Part shown: piece after piece, positions 1 to 7,880 of the stretch | Layout of the letters: every line of letters starts with the position of its first letter | Position numbering within the stretch: the stretch's first letter is position 1 | Source of the DNA: Variovorax davisae | Lineage (GTDB): Bacteria; Pseudomonadota; Gammaproteobacteria; Burkholderiales; Burkholderiaceae_C | Reading direction: 5' to 3' | Assembly: GCF_030316845.1 (NCBI RefSeq) | Contig: NZ_JASZYS010000003.1 | Location: 310,001-374,000 of the forward strand | Length of the DNA: 64,000 nucleotides | The notes under the pieces: model-generated | Databases searched by the model: none | The model's input: the letters and a program-made list of their open reading frames with translations, nothing else | What the model was told of the DNA's origin: nothing | Made by a program: the position numbers and the translations under genes

Positions 1-1
1 G

Positions 2-980
2 CTCCCGCCAGCGCCGCTCTACCGTCCAGAAGTCGGCGCGTATCTGGCGAACGAGCGTAACTCGGCGGGATTCCTGGTCCATAGCCTTCACGACCGTCTG
101 GGCGAGGCTCAGTGGACCGAGCAGCAGACCTTTCAGGACGACAACCCGAAACGCAACTCGGTGTGGATCCGTGTGGTCGGCCGCGATGTTGATTTCAACC
201 AGCCGGGACGGCAACTTCGACGTTTCGAGCCGAACTTGGCTTGTGCACGGGGGCGCCGAGGTTGCCCAATGGAGCATGTTCGGGGCCGACGACCGTCTGC
301 ACGCGGGCGCAATGATGAGCTACGGATGGGGCTCCAGCGATGGGCTGGCCGCCGGCAATCCGTACCGCGCCGACAGCGATACCCAGGGCGTGAGCGTGGG
401 CCTGTATGGAACGTGGTACCAGAACGATGAAAGTCGACTGGGCTGGTACACCGACCTGTGGGGCCAGTACGGATGGTTCAGCAATCATGTCGACGGCCAG
501 GCGCTGCCATCGGTCAGCTACGACTCTCGCGTGCTCGCCCTGTCCGCCGAAACCGGCTACGCATGGCTGCCGAGCAAGTCGCTCGACTGGGTCGTGGAGC
601 CGCAGGCGCAAGTTATCTGGGTGCGGGGAAGCCAGGATGGCATCGTTGAGACCAACGGGACGCAGATCGGCGATTTCCGAGGCAGCGGGTGGATTAGCCG
701 CCTCGGCGTGCGGGTGCACCGCACTTGGATCGACGAGAAAGGAAATCGGACGCAGCCCTATCTCACGCTCAACTGGTGGCATGACGCGGTGAACGACCAG
801 TTGGCGTTCAATGGCTTGCTGATGCGGGATCTCTATCCTCAGGACCGCTATGAGATCAAATTAGGTGTGGATGTCCAGCGTCGCAAGGGCTGGAGCGGGT
901 GGGGCAACGTGGGCTGGGAGTTCGGCAGTCAGTCCTACCACGCTTTCACGGGACGGCTCGGCGTGAAGTACACGTGGTAA
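2..980 (+). pseudogene. Autotransporter C-terminal beta-barrel, 5'-partial and frameshifted
   Basis: This is the 3' end of a type V secretion autotransporter, whose barrel inserts in the outer membrane and exports the passenger. Reading starts in frame 2 at the window edge with the family's usual lead-in to the barrel (LYRPEVGAYLANERNS, then WIRVVGRDVDFN). After about base 185-205 the homology continues in frame 3 (SRDGNFDVSSRTWLVHGGAEV) to the stop at 978-980. The C-terminus GVKYTW is the aromatic-ending last strand expected of a barrel. The frame change implies one extra base or two lost bases. The barrel after the shift has no stops, so this is either a recent mutation or a sequence error. 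The passenger lies outside the window. Confidence 0.75.
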
Positions 981-1206
981 AGGCGAATGGCATTCGTCGC
1001 GCTCAATTTGCAATGGGTATGTTACAAGCTGCTTGATGCATGAGCAGAGCAGCCCGCGTGATTGGTTCACGCGAACTCGATCTTGCCTTCGCGCGGGGCT
1101 AGATCCCGTGCCCCAACTTTCCAAGCTCCGATTTCAGCGGGCGCGTCTTTTCTCTATTGATCATGTTGTCCTTCAGCGTACAGTCGGTGGTGTACTTTGA
1201 AATCAC

Positions 1207-1338
1207 ATGAAGCTCAATCGAAAAGTCAGAAGCAAGAATAGCGTTGTGCGAAGCGCGCTACGCTGGGTGCTTGTTGCCATTGTGCTCCTTTTGATTGGAG
1301 TTGGCACTTTTCATTACATGCGGGACCAGGGAATTTGA
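1207..1338 (+). CDS. Possible 43-aa single-pass membrane protein
   Basis: A short ATG reading frame encodes a strongly basic N-terminus (MKLNRKVRSKNS) followed by one hydrophobic segment (about residues 20-35, WVLVAIVLLLIGVGTF) and a short polar tail. The positive-inside charge pattern and single membrane span are what a small inner-membrane protein looks like. No good ribosome binding site is visible and I recognise no family. It stands alone between the autotransporter remnant and a region without clear genes, so it could be chance. Confidence 0.35.
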   Translation: MKLNRKVRSKNSVVRSALRWVLVAIVLLLIGVGTFHYMRDQGI

Positions 1339-1790
1339 AAAATCTAGGTTGATGCGTCCCGGCGCGTCAGTCATGGCTGTCACGAAGTATCTCCGACCTC
1401 TTATGGTGTCTTGTCTTTTACCGTTTAAAGTTTGGAAGAGGAACGGTCACCGGCGCTGGTAGGGGAGTTAGGAGTCCGCTTTTGAGCACCTAAGCGGATC
1501 CCCGATGCCGGGGACTGTTCCTCCCCATGCCGGCGGTCCGCTCGCGCCGCGGTCCGGGTATCGGCAATCCAAGCTTGGGCTTCTCCCCCTTGAGTTGTGT
1601 CCCGTCCGACTCCTGCGTGGCCGTGGAGAGCCCGCACATGTCCGTCCCGCTGCGGGATATCCCGCATGAAGGCAGATCAGCCATCCATGCCAACCCCAGG
1701 ACCTACACCGGCATTTGTGCGCGCGCCTGACGACGGGATGCAGCCCATCACGGGAGAGCCGGCTAAACCCGACTTGAGTTCCCGGAAGGT
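1339..1790. other. Intergenic region without a recognisable gene
   Basis: Several overlapping frames are open on both strands here but none has a convincing start, composition or family match. A short GC hairpin (CCCCG atgc CGGGG, near 1499-1514) is present. I see no RNA gene or mobile element. Confidence 0.4.
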
Positions 1791-2045
1791 CTAACCCCTG
1801 CCGAAACTGCGAAAAACTTTGGCCCCTACGGCGGGCTGGGGCGTCAGAGAACTTAGCCACAGGGAACGCGCTGCTTCAAGGGCTTGAGCCGTAGTCGCAA
1901 AAGTCCTCTCGCTCCGCAAGGGCGGCAAAGACGACTCGCGCTCAATGGCACCAATGATTGCAGAATTGCTATATACCCAGATTACAGCGACGGCTGCGTG
2001 ACCGTCTTTGGCCAGGTGAAGTCTGACCTCCTTATAGCTCGGCAT
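1791..2045 (-). CDS. Conserved-looking 84-aa hypothetical protein
   Basis: The start at 2045 is preceded by a purine-rich AAAGGCGAG ribosome binding site at suitable spacing. The protein begins MPSYKEVRLHLAKDGHAAVA and reads as a compact alpha/beta domain of about 60 residues with a disordered tail. It has no signal peptide or membrane span. I do not recognise the family. It sits next to the degenerate duplicate at 2060-2668 on the same strand as the first remnant, but it has no counterpart beside the intact 33.5 kb copy. Confidence 0.5.
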   Translation of the reverse strand: MPSYKEVRLHLAKDGHAAVAVIWVYSNSAIIGAIERESSLPPLRSERTFATTAQALEAARSLWLSSLTPQPAVGAKVFRSFGRG

Positions 2046-2059
2046 ACTCGCCTTTCATG

Positions 2060-2350
2060 TTAGGCCCACTTGGTCTCTAGGCGTCGTCTGAAGGTGACCG
2101 CCCTTGGGCACGTTCGTGTAAACGCTATTCTTGTTCTCCATACGTACGTGCCTCGGATCGCACCATTTCGCGGGAGGCTAGCGCCATCGGGCTTTTGTGT
2201 GGGGTTGGGCACGCCCGCAGGCGTCTTCGTACTCGCTTGGCCACCGACAGCAGGTTCAGGTGCAGCAGGTACGGGGGTCTGCGCAAGTGATAGTACTGCC
2301 GAAGTGAGCAATGCTGAGCACGCGACTACGGAAAAAATCTAGCGGTCCAT
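2060..2350 (-). pseudogene. Degenerate copy of the exported hypothetical gene at 33497-33922
   Basis: Read on the minus strand, the frame starts ATG GAC CGC TAG, so a stop sits at codon 4 (2339-2341). Beyond it the frame resumes with a signal-peptide-like stretch and the tract AVGGQASTKTPAGVPNPTQK, which is residue-for-residue the tract in the intact protein at 33497-33922. After KPDG the frames diverge through small indels, although the DNA still aligns (for example the tract encoding ASRE-VRSEAR and LPKG, now out of frame). The purine-rich region upstream of the ATG is also similar. This is therefore a dead paralogue. Confidence 0.85.
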
Positions 2351-2405
2351 AAAAGTCCTTTCAGTCTAAAGACGGCAAATCTGCTTTTTTTTGCGAGAGG
2401 CCACC

Positions 2406-2668
2406 ATTGTTGGTGGCGTGGGTGTATTACGCTGCCCAGATTTCCCGCTCGGCGCCGAGTTCATCAGGTCTACGTCGAAGAGCACGGATCACTGGCCAGC
2501 CAGTGGCCCTCCCGCCCAGGCAGACGCGATGACGCCCGGACTTAGGAGGTCGATCGGCGCGTGGAAATGGCCCAGCCGACGGGTGGAGCGCCGAGTGATC
2601 TACTGGCAGTACTCTCACTGACAGAGGGGGTTGCGGGCCGGGGAGTGCGTCAGATGCGCAGCGGGTGA
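2406..2668 (+). pseudogene. Remnant of a yihY/brkB gene 3' end, copy of 36160-36512
   Basis: The DNA begins with a 20-plus-base stretch identical to the intact yihY gene at about 36165 (encoding VAWVYYAAQIF). It continues with patchy similarity through the GAEF, EHGS-LAG and VDRR-VEMA regions to the final MRK-R segment. Internal deletions and frame changes remove any continuous reading. Only the C-terminal quarter is represented. The next 250 bases to the DUF3606 gene hold nothing I can identify. Confidence 0.8.
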
Positions 2669-2924
2669 CGGCCACAAGCGACGGAGACGAAGTGGCTGGA
2701 GGCTTGTTTTTGTGCGGCTGAAGTGTGCCGTTTTGGAAAACTTGAAAGGTAAATGGACGTGTCGACCGCACGAAACTGCCCACGGCGCGCGGCGCGCCAG
2801 AGCTGCCGCGATCCGTGGGACGCGTGCGCATTTGGCCGAGTTCCTCTATCCACGAAAGACTACAAAACCCGGGCGCCGCGAGCTCTAATCTTCCTCGCCA
2901 AGCAACAGCCGCCAGAGGGTGACC

Positions 2925-3167
2925 ATGTCCGATCAAGACCTCCCCATCGCTCCCAACTCCGTTGGGCCCGACAGCATCGACCTGAATTCAGACAGCTCCG
3001 TCACCGAGTGGGCAGAAAAGCTCGATGTGACTGCGGCGCAGTTGAAAGAAGCTGTTGCGGCTGTCGGAAACCGCGCCACCGATGTCGAGATGCACTTGAA
3101 GGGTTCCCGAAGCACAACGAATGTCGAGCGCGTCGACGAGGCCATGAACCCTGACGCCAATAGCTGA
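2925..3167 (+). CDS. DUF3606 domain protein
   Basis: An 80-aa cytoplasmic protein with the DUF3606 core: a polar leader, then VTEWAEKLDVTAAQLKEAVAAVG and a C-terminal helix. The central pattern (aromatic, charged residues, then V-G-x followed by a second helix) matches the two other copies in this window at 22556-22759 and 24896-25075. I chose the ATG at 2925 over the in-frame GTG at 2919 because AGAGGG lies about 6 bases upstream. The family is common in rhizobia and Burkholderiales and has no established function. Confidence 0.8.
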   Translation: MSDQDLPIAPNSVGPDSIDLNSDSSVTEWAEKLDVTAAQLKEAVAAVGNRATDVEMHLKGSRSTTNVERVDEAMNPDANS

Positions 3168-3344
3168 TGTGATGTCGAATCCCCGGATTATCCGGGGCCC
3201 GGCGGGGCCGGCCGCCCTACCCCGCTCCGTGATGCGAGGATCGGGTAAAGGTCAGCCGACACGCCGCGGCGCGCAACGCGTCCTTGGGCGACCGCGGGTG
3301 GCGCCATACGCGCATGTTCCCTGAGCGACTGGTCAAGGCTTCTC

Positions 3345-4094
3345 ATGACTGACACCAAGCACGAACTCTCGATTGCCGTGGAGGGGAACGCCCGCGTTGA
3401 CGGGATCATGATCGCACCCGCCAAAAAATCGCCGGGTGTCTTGCTCGTCCATGGATGGGACACCGACCAATCGCACTACCGGATCCGAGCCGAGGACATC
3501 GCGTCGCTGGGATGCGTCTGCCTCACTTTCGATCTGCGCGGCCACGGCCGGCAGGCCAGCCTTCGCGCAACGGTCACGCGCGCGCAGAATCTGCAAGATG
3601 TGCTAGCCGCCTACGACGTGCTGGCGAGTGTGTCAGGCGTCGACCCTGAATCGATCGGGCTCGTCGGCACAAGCTACGGAGGCTATCTGGCGGCCATCGT
3701 TTCCAGCATGCGAGCGGTTCGATGGTTGGCGCTGCGTGTGCCCGCGCCCTATCCAGACGACAACTGGGATCAGCCTAAGCAAAGCCTCGATCGCACAGCG
3801 CTGACCAATTACCGCAGTCAAGTGCTGCCGCCTGGCTCGGATCGTGCGCTTGCTGCCTGTCTGGGCTTTGCCGGCGATGCCCTGGTCGTAGCTTCTGGAT
3901 GCGATGACATTGTCTTGTCGACCGGCATTGCCAGTTTTGTTCGATCGTTTCAGAACGTGCGGTCGCTGACTTACCGGACGATCGAAGGTGCCGACCATGC
4001 CTTGTCGGACCCCCGCAGCCAGCGGAGCTACGACGCGCTACTCACGGCCTGGATGACCGAGATGGTCCTCGGTTCCCGCAGACCGAACCCATGA
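3345..4094 (+). CDS. Alpha/beta hydrolase, dienelactone-hydrolase-like
   Basis: A 249-aa cytoplasmic alpha/beta hydrolase. The oxyanion-hole strand GVLLVHGWD lies at residues 31-39, the nucleophile elbow GTSYGG places Ser110, an acidic residue lies near 187-188 (GCDDIV), and the catalytic His is in GADHAL near 218. The N-terminal layout (short beta region, no lid, then DLRGHG at 63-68) resembles dienelactone hydrolase/peptidase S9-like esterases. It appears monocistronic. The substrate is unknown; an esterase or thioesterase role is family inference. Confidence 0.85.
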   Translation: MTDTKHELSIAVEGNARVDGIMIAPAKKSPGVLLVHGWDTDQSHYRIRAEDIASLGCVCLTFDLRGHGRQASLRATVTRAQNLQDVLAAYDVLASVSGVDPESIGLVGTSYGGYLAAIVSSMRAVRWLALRVPAPYPDDNWDQPKQSLDRTALTNYRSQVLPPGSDRALAACLGFAGDALVVASGCDDIVLSTGIASFVRSFQNVRSLTYRTIEGADHALSDPRSQRSYDALLTAWMTEMVLGSRRPNP

Positions 4095-4523
4095 GAAACG
4101 GAACCGAAATACTGTGAGACCGAGGCGATTAGGCAGCCGCTAGGAAGGCGCTTGCGAAGTTTTAGAAGGCGCGTTGTTTTCGAGCAGTGATTCGGCGCTT
4201 CCGCTGACCTCGGGTTGTGCCCCTCCATCAGCGACTCTCTTCGTCCAGTGAGCCTCAGGGTGGCCTTTACGTCGTAGTCGTAGAGCTGGCAGGATTGTCC
4301 TTGCGACGGTGCGGCATTCAGGCGATCAGCGGTCGCCAGCGCCCGTCGCCTGAGTGAAGAAGCCACGTCCTGAATGGCCATCTCGAAACACGCTAGAGAA
4401 CCTCCCGTCCCGCGGATCCGCGCGATTCCATGATATGGTTGAATCCCCCTCCAGGCCGGATGCACCGGGCTCAGCATTTGACGTTTCTCTTCTGGTGCAG
4501 CGACAGGCGCTAGGATCGGGAAC
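4095..4523. other. Intergenic region, no supported gene
   Basis: A long minus-strand frame crosses this region (up to 4525), but its composition is atypical and it would overlap the upstream hydrolase gene, so I do not call it. The region probably carries the promoter of the gene at 4524. Confidence 0.4.
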
Positions 4524-4769
4524 ATGACACACCTCAGGCATATCGCAGTTTGGGTCGATGAGCCGGAACCTGGCCACTTTCACTGGGTGCTTCACGAAAG
4601 CGTTGAAGATGGATCGATCTGGGTCGACATCGCGTCGAGTCCAGAGTCTTATCTCAGTTGGATGGAGGCGTTCGATGCCGGAAGCGTAGAGCTCTTCAAG
4701 TTGGTGCCCGACGAGCGCATCGGACCCAGGGCGCCAAGAGAGAATGAAGATGCCGATCCAGTAGGTTAG
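4524..4769 (+). CDS. Small acidic conserved hypothetical protein, copy 1
   Basis: An 81-aa protein (MTHLRHIAVWVDEPEPGHFH onward) that is clearly paralogous to the product of 5663-5926. Shared positions include the N-terminal beta strand (AVWVD / TVFVD), H-W-VL-ES, a W-DI/LE segment, YxSWxEA(Y/F)xAG and a late -E-(R/K)-(I/S)(V)GP motif. No membrane span or signal peptide. The pair flanks the HAD hydrolase gene. The family is unrecognised and function unknown. Confidence 0.7.
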   Translation: MTHLRHIAVWVDEPEPGHFHWVLHESVEDGSIWVDIASSPESYLSWMEAFDAGSVELFKLVPDERIGPRAPRENEDADPVG

Positions 4770-4963
4770 ATACTCCCTTATACACGTCATCAGCCTCGAT
4801 GGCAGCCGGGCCAGCGCGGCCATTCCCGCTTCAGCCGCACGACGACCGCTGCTCAGAACCGTGCCCGACCGATGCCGATCCGATCGTGCGTGCACCCACC
4901 GCATCGCCTGCTGCTCGGCGTATCGTTCCGCCGCCGTCCCATACGCTTTCTAGCTCGTGTCGC

Positions 4964-5629
4964 TCAGGGCCAAAGCCAGGGCTCCGGCCACTTGGACAGC
5001 AGCGCAGCGGGGTCGTCATAGATGCCGATCGCGTTCGAAAAGTCACTGTCCTTCCACCACCCACCGCACCGAACGATCAGGGTGGCCACGTCGGCGCGGC
5101 GAGCCGCCTCGATGTCGTACGGCGTGTCGCCGAGCATGACGACATGCTGCGCCTTGGCACCGGTCTTTCTGAGCGCCGCGTCGACGATGTCCGGGTCGGG
5201 CTTCGAGCGACTGGCACCTTCAGACGTGGCCGCGTGTTCGATGAGATCCGTCACACCGGCCCGCTCGAGCAACGCGTCCAGCTCTGCGCCCGCCGAGGTC
5301 GCCACAATCAGATGCAACCCTTCGGCTCGCAGGCGTTCGAGCAACGCGCGGGCGCCCGTCGTCGGCTTCAGCGTCGGAAGATAGCGCTCGACAAACAAAG
5401 TCGTGCGCTCCTTCGAGATCTCCGCGTACGCCGGTTGATCCCGATCGATGCCAGTGAGTTCAGGCAGCAACTTGTCGCCGCCCTTCCCTATCAGCGGGCG
5501 GACCTGGGCAAAAGTGCATTCATGGCCATGACGCTTTAGCACCTCGACCCAACTGCGTGCATGCGCGTCGTTACTGTCGAGCAAAGTTCCGTCGACATCA
5601 AGCAGCACTGCTTTCAGCGTGATGCGCAT
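4964..5629 (-). CDS. HAD-superfamily phosphatase (phosphoglycolate-phosphatase-like)
   Basis: A 221-aa HAD hydrolase. Motif I DVDGTLLDS at residues 11-19 supplies the Asp nucleophile and acid/base Asp. Motif II is the Thr/Ser of VATSAG near 109-114. Motif III is Lys in RSKPDPDIV near 145. Motif IV is MLGDTPYDIEAA. The helical cap lies between motifs I and II, so this is a C1-cap member like beta-phosphoglucomutase or phosphoglycolate phosphatase. The substrate cannot be set from sequence. It is transcribed toward the convergent gene at 4524 and lies downstream of the same-strand gene at 5663-5926. Confidence 0.88.
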   Translation of the reverse strand: MRITLKAVLLDVDGTLLDSNDAHARSWVEVLKRHGHECTFAQVRPLIGKGGDKLLPELTGIDRDQPAYAEISKERTTLFVERYLPTLKPTTGARALLERLRAEGLHLIVATSAGAELDALLERAGVTDLIEHAATSEGASRSKPDPDIVDAALRKTGAKAQHVVMLGDTPYDIEAARRADVATLIVRCGGWWKDSDFSNAIGIYDDPAALLSKWPEPWLWP

Positions 5630-5662
5630 ACGCTACCCTCGGGATGATTTAAATGGCTGAGA

Positions 5663-5926
5663 TCAGGATCGGTCATCCTGATCCCCATCGTCGTCCTCGT
5701 CCAAGGCGGCAGCTGTGACCGGGCCGACGCTCTTGTCCTCCACGTAGGCAAGCAGCGCCTCGTTGCCAGCCTCGTATGCTTCTATCCAGGAATCATACGT
5801 TTCCTCGCCGGTCTCAAGGTCGAGCCAGACAGCGGGGTCGTCCGTGCTTTCAAGCACCACCCAGAGATAGTTGTGTGCGCTCGGGTTGTCGACGAAAACG
5901 GTGAGTCGGCGGTACCGGTCGGTCAT
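5663..5926 (-). CDS. Small acidic conserved hypothetical protein, copy 2
   Basis: An 87-aa protein starting MTDRYRRLTVFVDNPSAHNY. The start at 5926 is chosen because AGGAGA lies just upstream; a longer in-frame extension to 6001 lacks a ribosome binding site. It is a paralogue of the protein at 4524-4769 and ends in a strongly acidic tail rich in Asp and Glu. It is followed on the same strand, 34 bases on, by the HAD hydrolase, so the two may be cotranscribed. Confidence 0.7.
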   Translation of the reverse strand: MTDRYRRLTVFVDNPSAHNYLWVVLESTDDPAVWLDLETGEETYDSWIEAYEAGNEALLAYVEDKSVGPVTAAALDEDDDGDQDDRS

Positions 5927-6303
5927 TCGAACTCTCCTGTGAAGGGGCGGCGGGCCTGCCAGCTTCGCAGTGCTGGGCTTCGGCTCTGGCATGAGGAGCA
6001 CCCTACCCGGCCCTCGGTGTCCCGCTTGTCAGCCGAATCCCCGAGACGCGGGCTTTGGGGGTCAGACCCAACGCACCGGCGAGTTGGGGGCGTGCAGCCT
6101 TCCTTTGCCCCGACGAACGGTCGATGCTGGCGTGAGGAATTCTTCGAACGCGGTTTCCTGCATCGACCGGCATCTCTTCTGCGGTCTCACAGAGCTTAGC
6201 CTCTTGAACCACTTGCGCGTGGAACGCAGCTCAAGGCGCGCGGTCGCGCAGGCTCGCGGCCGCGGCCTACGACACAGCGGCGGGCGACTGTCATCCTTAT
6301 ACG
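5927..6303. other. Intergenic region, no supported gene
   Basis: Only overlapping GC-driven open frames on both strands were seen. The segment should contain divergent promoters for the gene at 5926 (minus) and the exonuclease III region (plus). Confidence 0.35.
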
Positions 6304-6501
6304 ATGATGAAGTCGCGACAAGGCCATCTCGATCTCGGCGGCGAAGGAAGGTCTGCGCCCGCGCCGGCCCGCGCGAAGCCACGCAAGACGACTTCCTCCG
6401 GAAGACGGCTATTGTTGATCGACTACGAAACCTGGCTAGCCGCCACGGGGGGCCTAGACGTCCGTGCCAATACGAAGGACCCACGCCGACCAGGCGCTTG
6501 A
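6304..6501 (+). CDS. Doubtful 65-aa hypothetical ORF upstream of exonuclease III
   Basis: Starts MMKSRQGHLDLGGEG and ends 7 bases before the exonuclease III start codon. It is basic, with a central RLLLIDYETWLAA segment. Its position directly before the downstream start is the only support. No ribosome binding site or family was recognised. Confidence 0.22.
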   Translation: MMKSRQGHLDLGGEGRSAPAPARAKPRKTTSSGRRLLLIDYETWLAATGGLDVRANTKDPRRPGA

Positions 6502-6508
6502 CGAGACC

Positions 6509-7278
6509 ATGCGGATCGCGACCTACAACATCAATGACGTGCGCAAGCGGATCGGGCCGTTGCTGGCGTGGCTCGAACGTCACAGCGCCCGATGTGGTTG
6601 CAGGAACTCAAGTGTGCCGCCTCGGAATTTCCCCGCGAACAGTTGCGCGCCGCCGGCTACAAAGCCCTGGTCGTGGGTCAGCGGACGTGGAACGGCGTGG
6701 CCATTCTGGCCAGGGGCGACGCGCCACTCGAGATTCGACGCAGCCTGCCGGGCGATCCTGCCGACAGGGAGGCGCGCTACGTGGAGGCCGCTGTCGAGGG
6801 CATGGTGATCGAGTGCTGCTACATGCCGAACGGCAACCCGCAGCCCGGGCCCAAGTTCGCGTACAAGCTGCAGTGGTTCGAGCGCTTCAACCGGCATGCC
6901 GCGTCGCTGCTGTCCGCTGGTCATCCGGTGGTGCTCGCCGGCGACTACAACGTGGTGCCGACCGATGCCGACATCTACGCCACCCGGTCGTTCCTGGACA
7001 ACGCGCTGCTGCAGCCCGGGCCCCGCGCTGCCTATCGTCAGCTGCTCGAAGACGGCTGGACGGATGCACTGCATCGTCAGTCCCCGGACAAGGCGATCTA
7101 CACGTTCTGGAGCTACCTGCGCAACCGCTGGCCACGCGACGCCGGCATGCGCATCGATCACCTGCTGCTCAGTCCTTCGATGGCCGCGCGCATGCGCGCG
7201 GCCGGTGTCGACCGGGCGGTGCGCGGCATCGAAGGGGCCAGCGACCACGCGCCGGCGTGGGTGGACATAGAGCGCTGA
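6509..7278 (+). pseudogene. xthA: Exodeoxyribonuclease III, frameshifted near the start
   Basis: Exonuclease III (AP endonuclease) repairs abasic sites. The N-terminus MRIATYNINDVRKRIGPLLA is read from 6509. At about 6583-6600 the homology passes to another frame at QELK, where the Mg-binding Glu lies. The expected DVVCLQELK is compressed in the DNA, consistent with a 7-base loss. Afterwards the frame is intact: AGDYNVVPTDADIY (catalytic Asp and Asn), FWSYLRNRWPRDAGMRIDHLL, and the final SDHAPAWVDIER with the catalytic His. Restoring the missing bases gives about 258 residues, the family length. As it stands, translation from the natural start would end early. Confidence 0.85.
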
Positions 7279-7487
7279 CCGGCCGATGCCTGGTCCTTCA
7301 TCGTTGTCCCGATCCGCCCTTTGGCAACGTCGACTCGCGATCGTTCATTTCGTCATGGTGAGCCGAGAGCCGAGGGTCGAACGTATCGCTGGCTGACCGG
7401 CCTACACGGCCTGCTGCGGGTCGGACTACGCGCATCGCGGTCGCACTCCCTAGAGTGAGCCGATCTACCAGTCCACGAAAGACAGCC

Positions 7488-7880
7488 ATGGCGAACAGCA
7501 GCATTCTCGGAGGCGAACACGCGCCGGCACGCCGGCGAGGCACCGACGTCGACGCGCTCGGTCCGAGCGACTCCAGTGACAGCGGCAGCGACGTCCAGGC
7601 CGACCGCAACCGGTCGGCCCTTCCCGACGACGGCTCGGAGGGCGCGCTGCCGATCTCGCACGAAAGCAGCTCCGATGCAGCCGGCACCGGCGAGCGCGGG
7701 CCAGCGGATGCGAGCGAGCCGCACGCCGATGCTGACATCCTTCCCGACCGCATCGGAACGATTCCGCAGGACGCGCTCGACACGGCGGTCTCCATCGACG
7801 ATCCGGAGGCCGCGACGGCGGACGAACTCGCCACCGGTGGGGATGACGATGCCGAAGACGACGACGAAGCCCAAGCCTGA
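7488..7880 (+). CDS. Acidic low-complexity conserved protein
   Basis: A 130-aa, Asp/Glu/Ser-rich, probably disordered cytoplasmic protein. It begins [20 protein letters not shown] and carries the tract [13 protein letters not shown], followed by GTGERG and ADILPD. From memory this layout recurs in Burkholderiales hypotheticals, sometimes misannotated as chemotaxis proteins. Its end overlaps the start of the recQ-like gene by about 30-38 bases in another frame, so the two are probably translationally coupled. Confidence 0.6.
   Translation: MANSSILGGEHAPARRRGTDVDALGPSDSSDSGSDVQADRNRSALPDDGSEGALPISHESSSDAAGTGERGPADASEPHADADILPDRIGTIPQDALDTAVSIDDPEAATADELATGGDDDAEDDDEAQA

Noticed and set aside
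4028..4525. Minus-strand frame of 165 codons
   Set aside because: Overlaps two better-supported genes, with no ribosome binding site or domain.
5970..7361. Long plus-strand frame of 463 codons
   Set aside because: Arg-rich shadow frame over the exonuclease III gene with no domain and a poor start.
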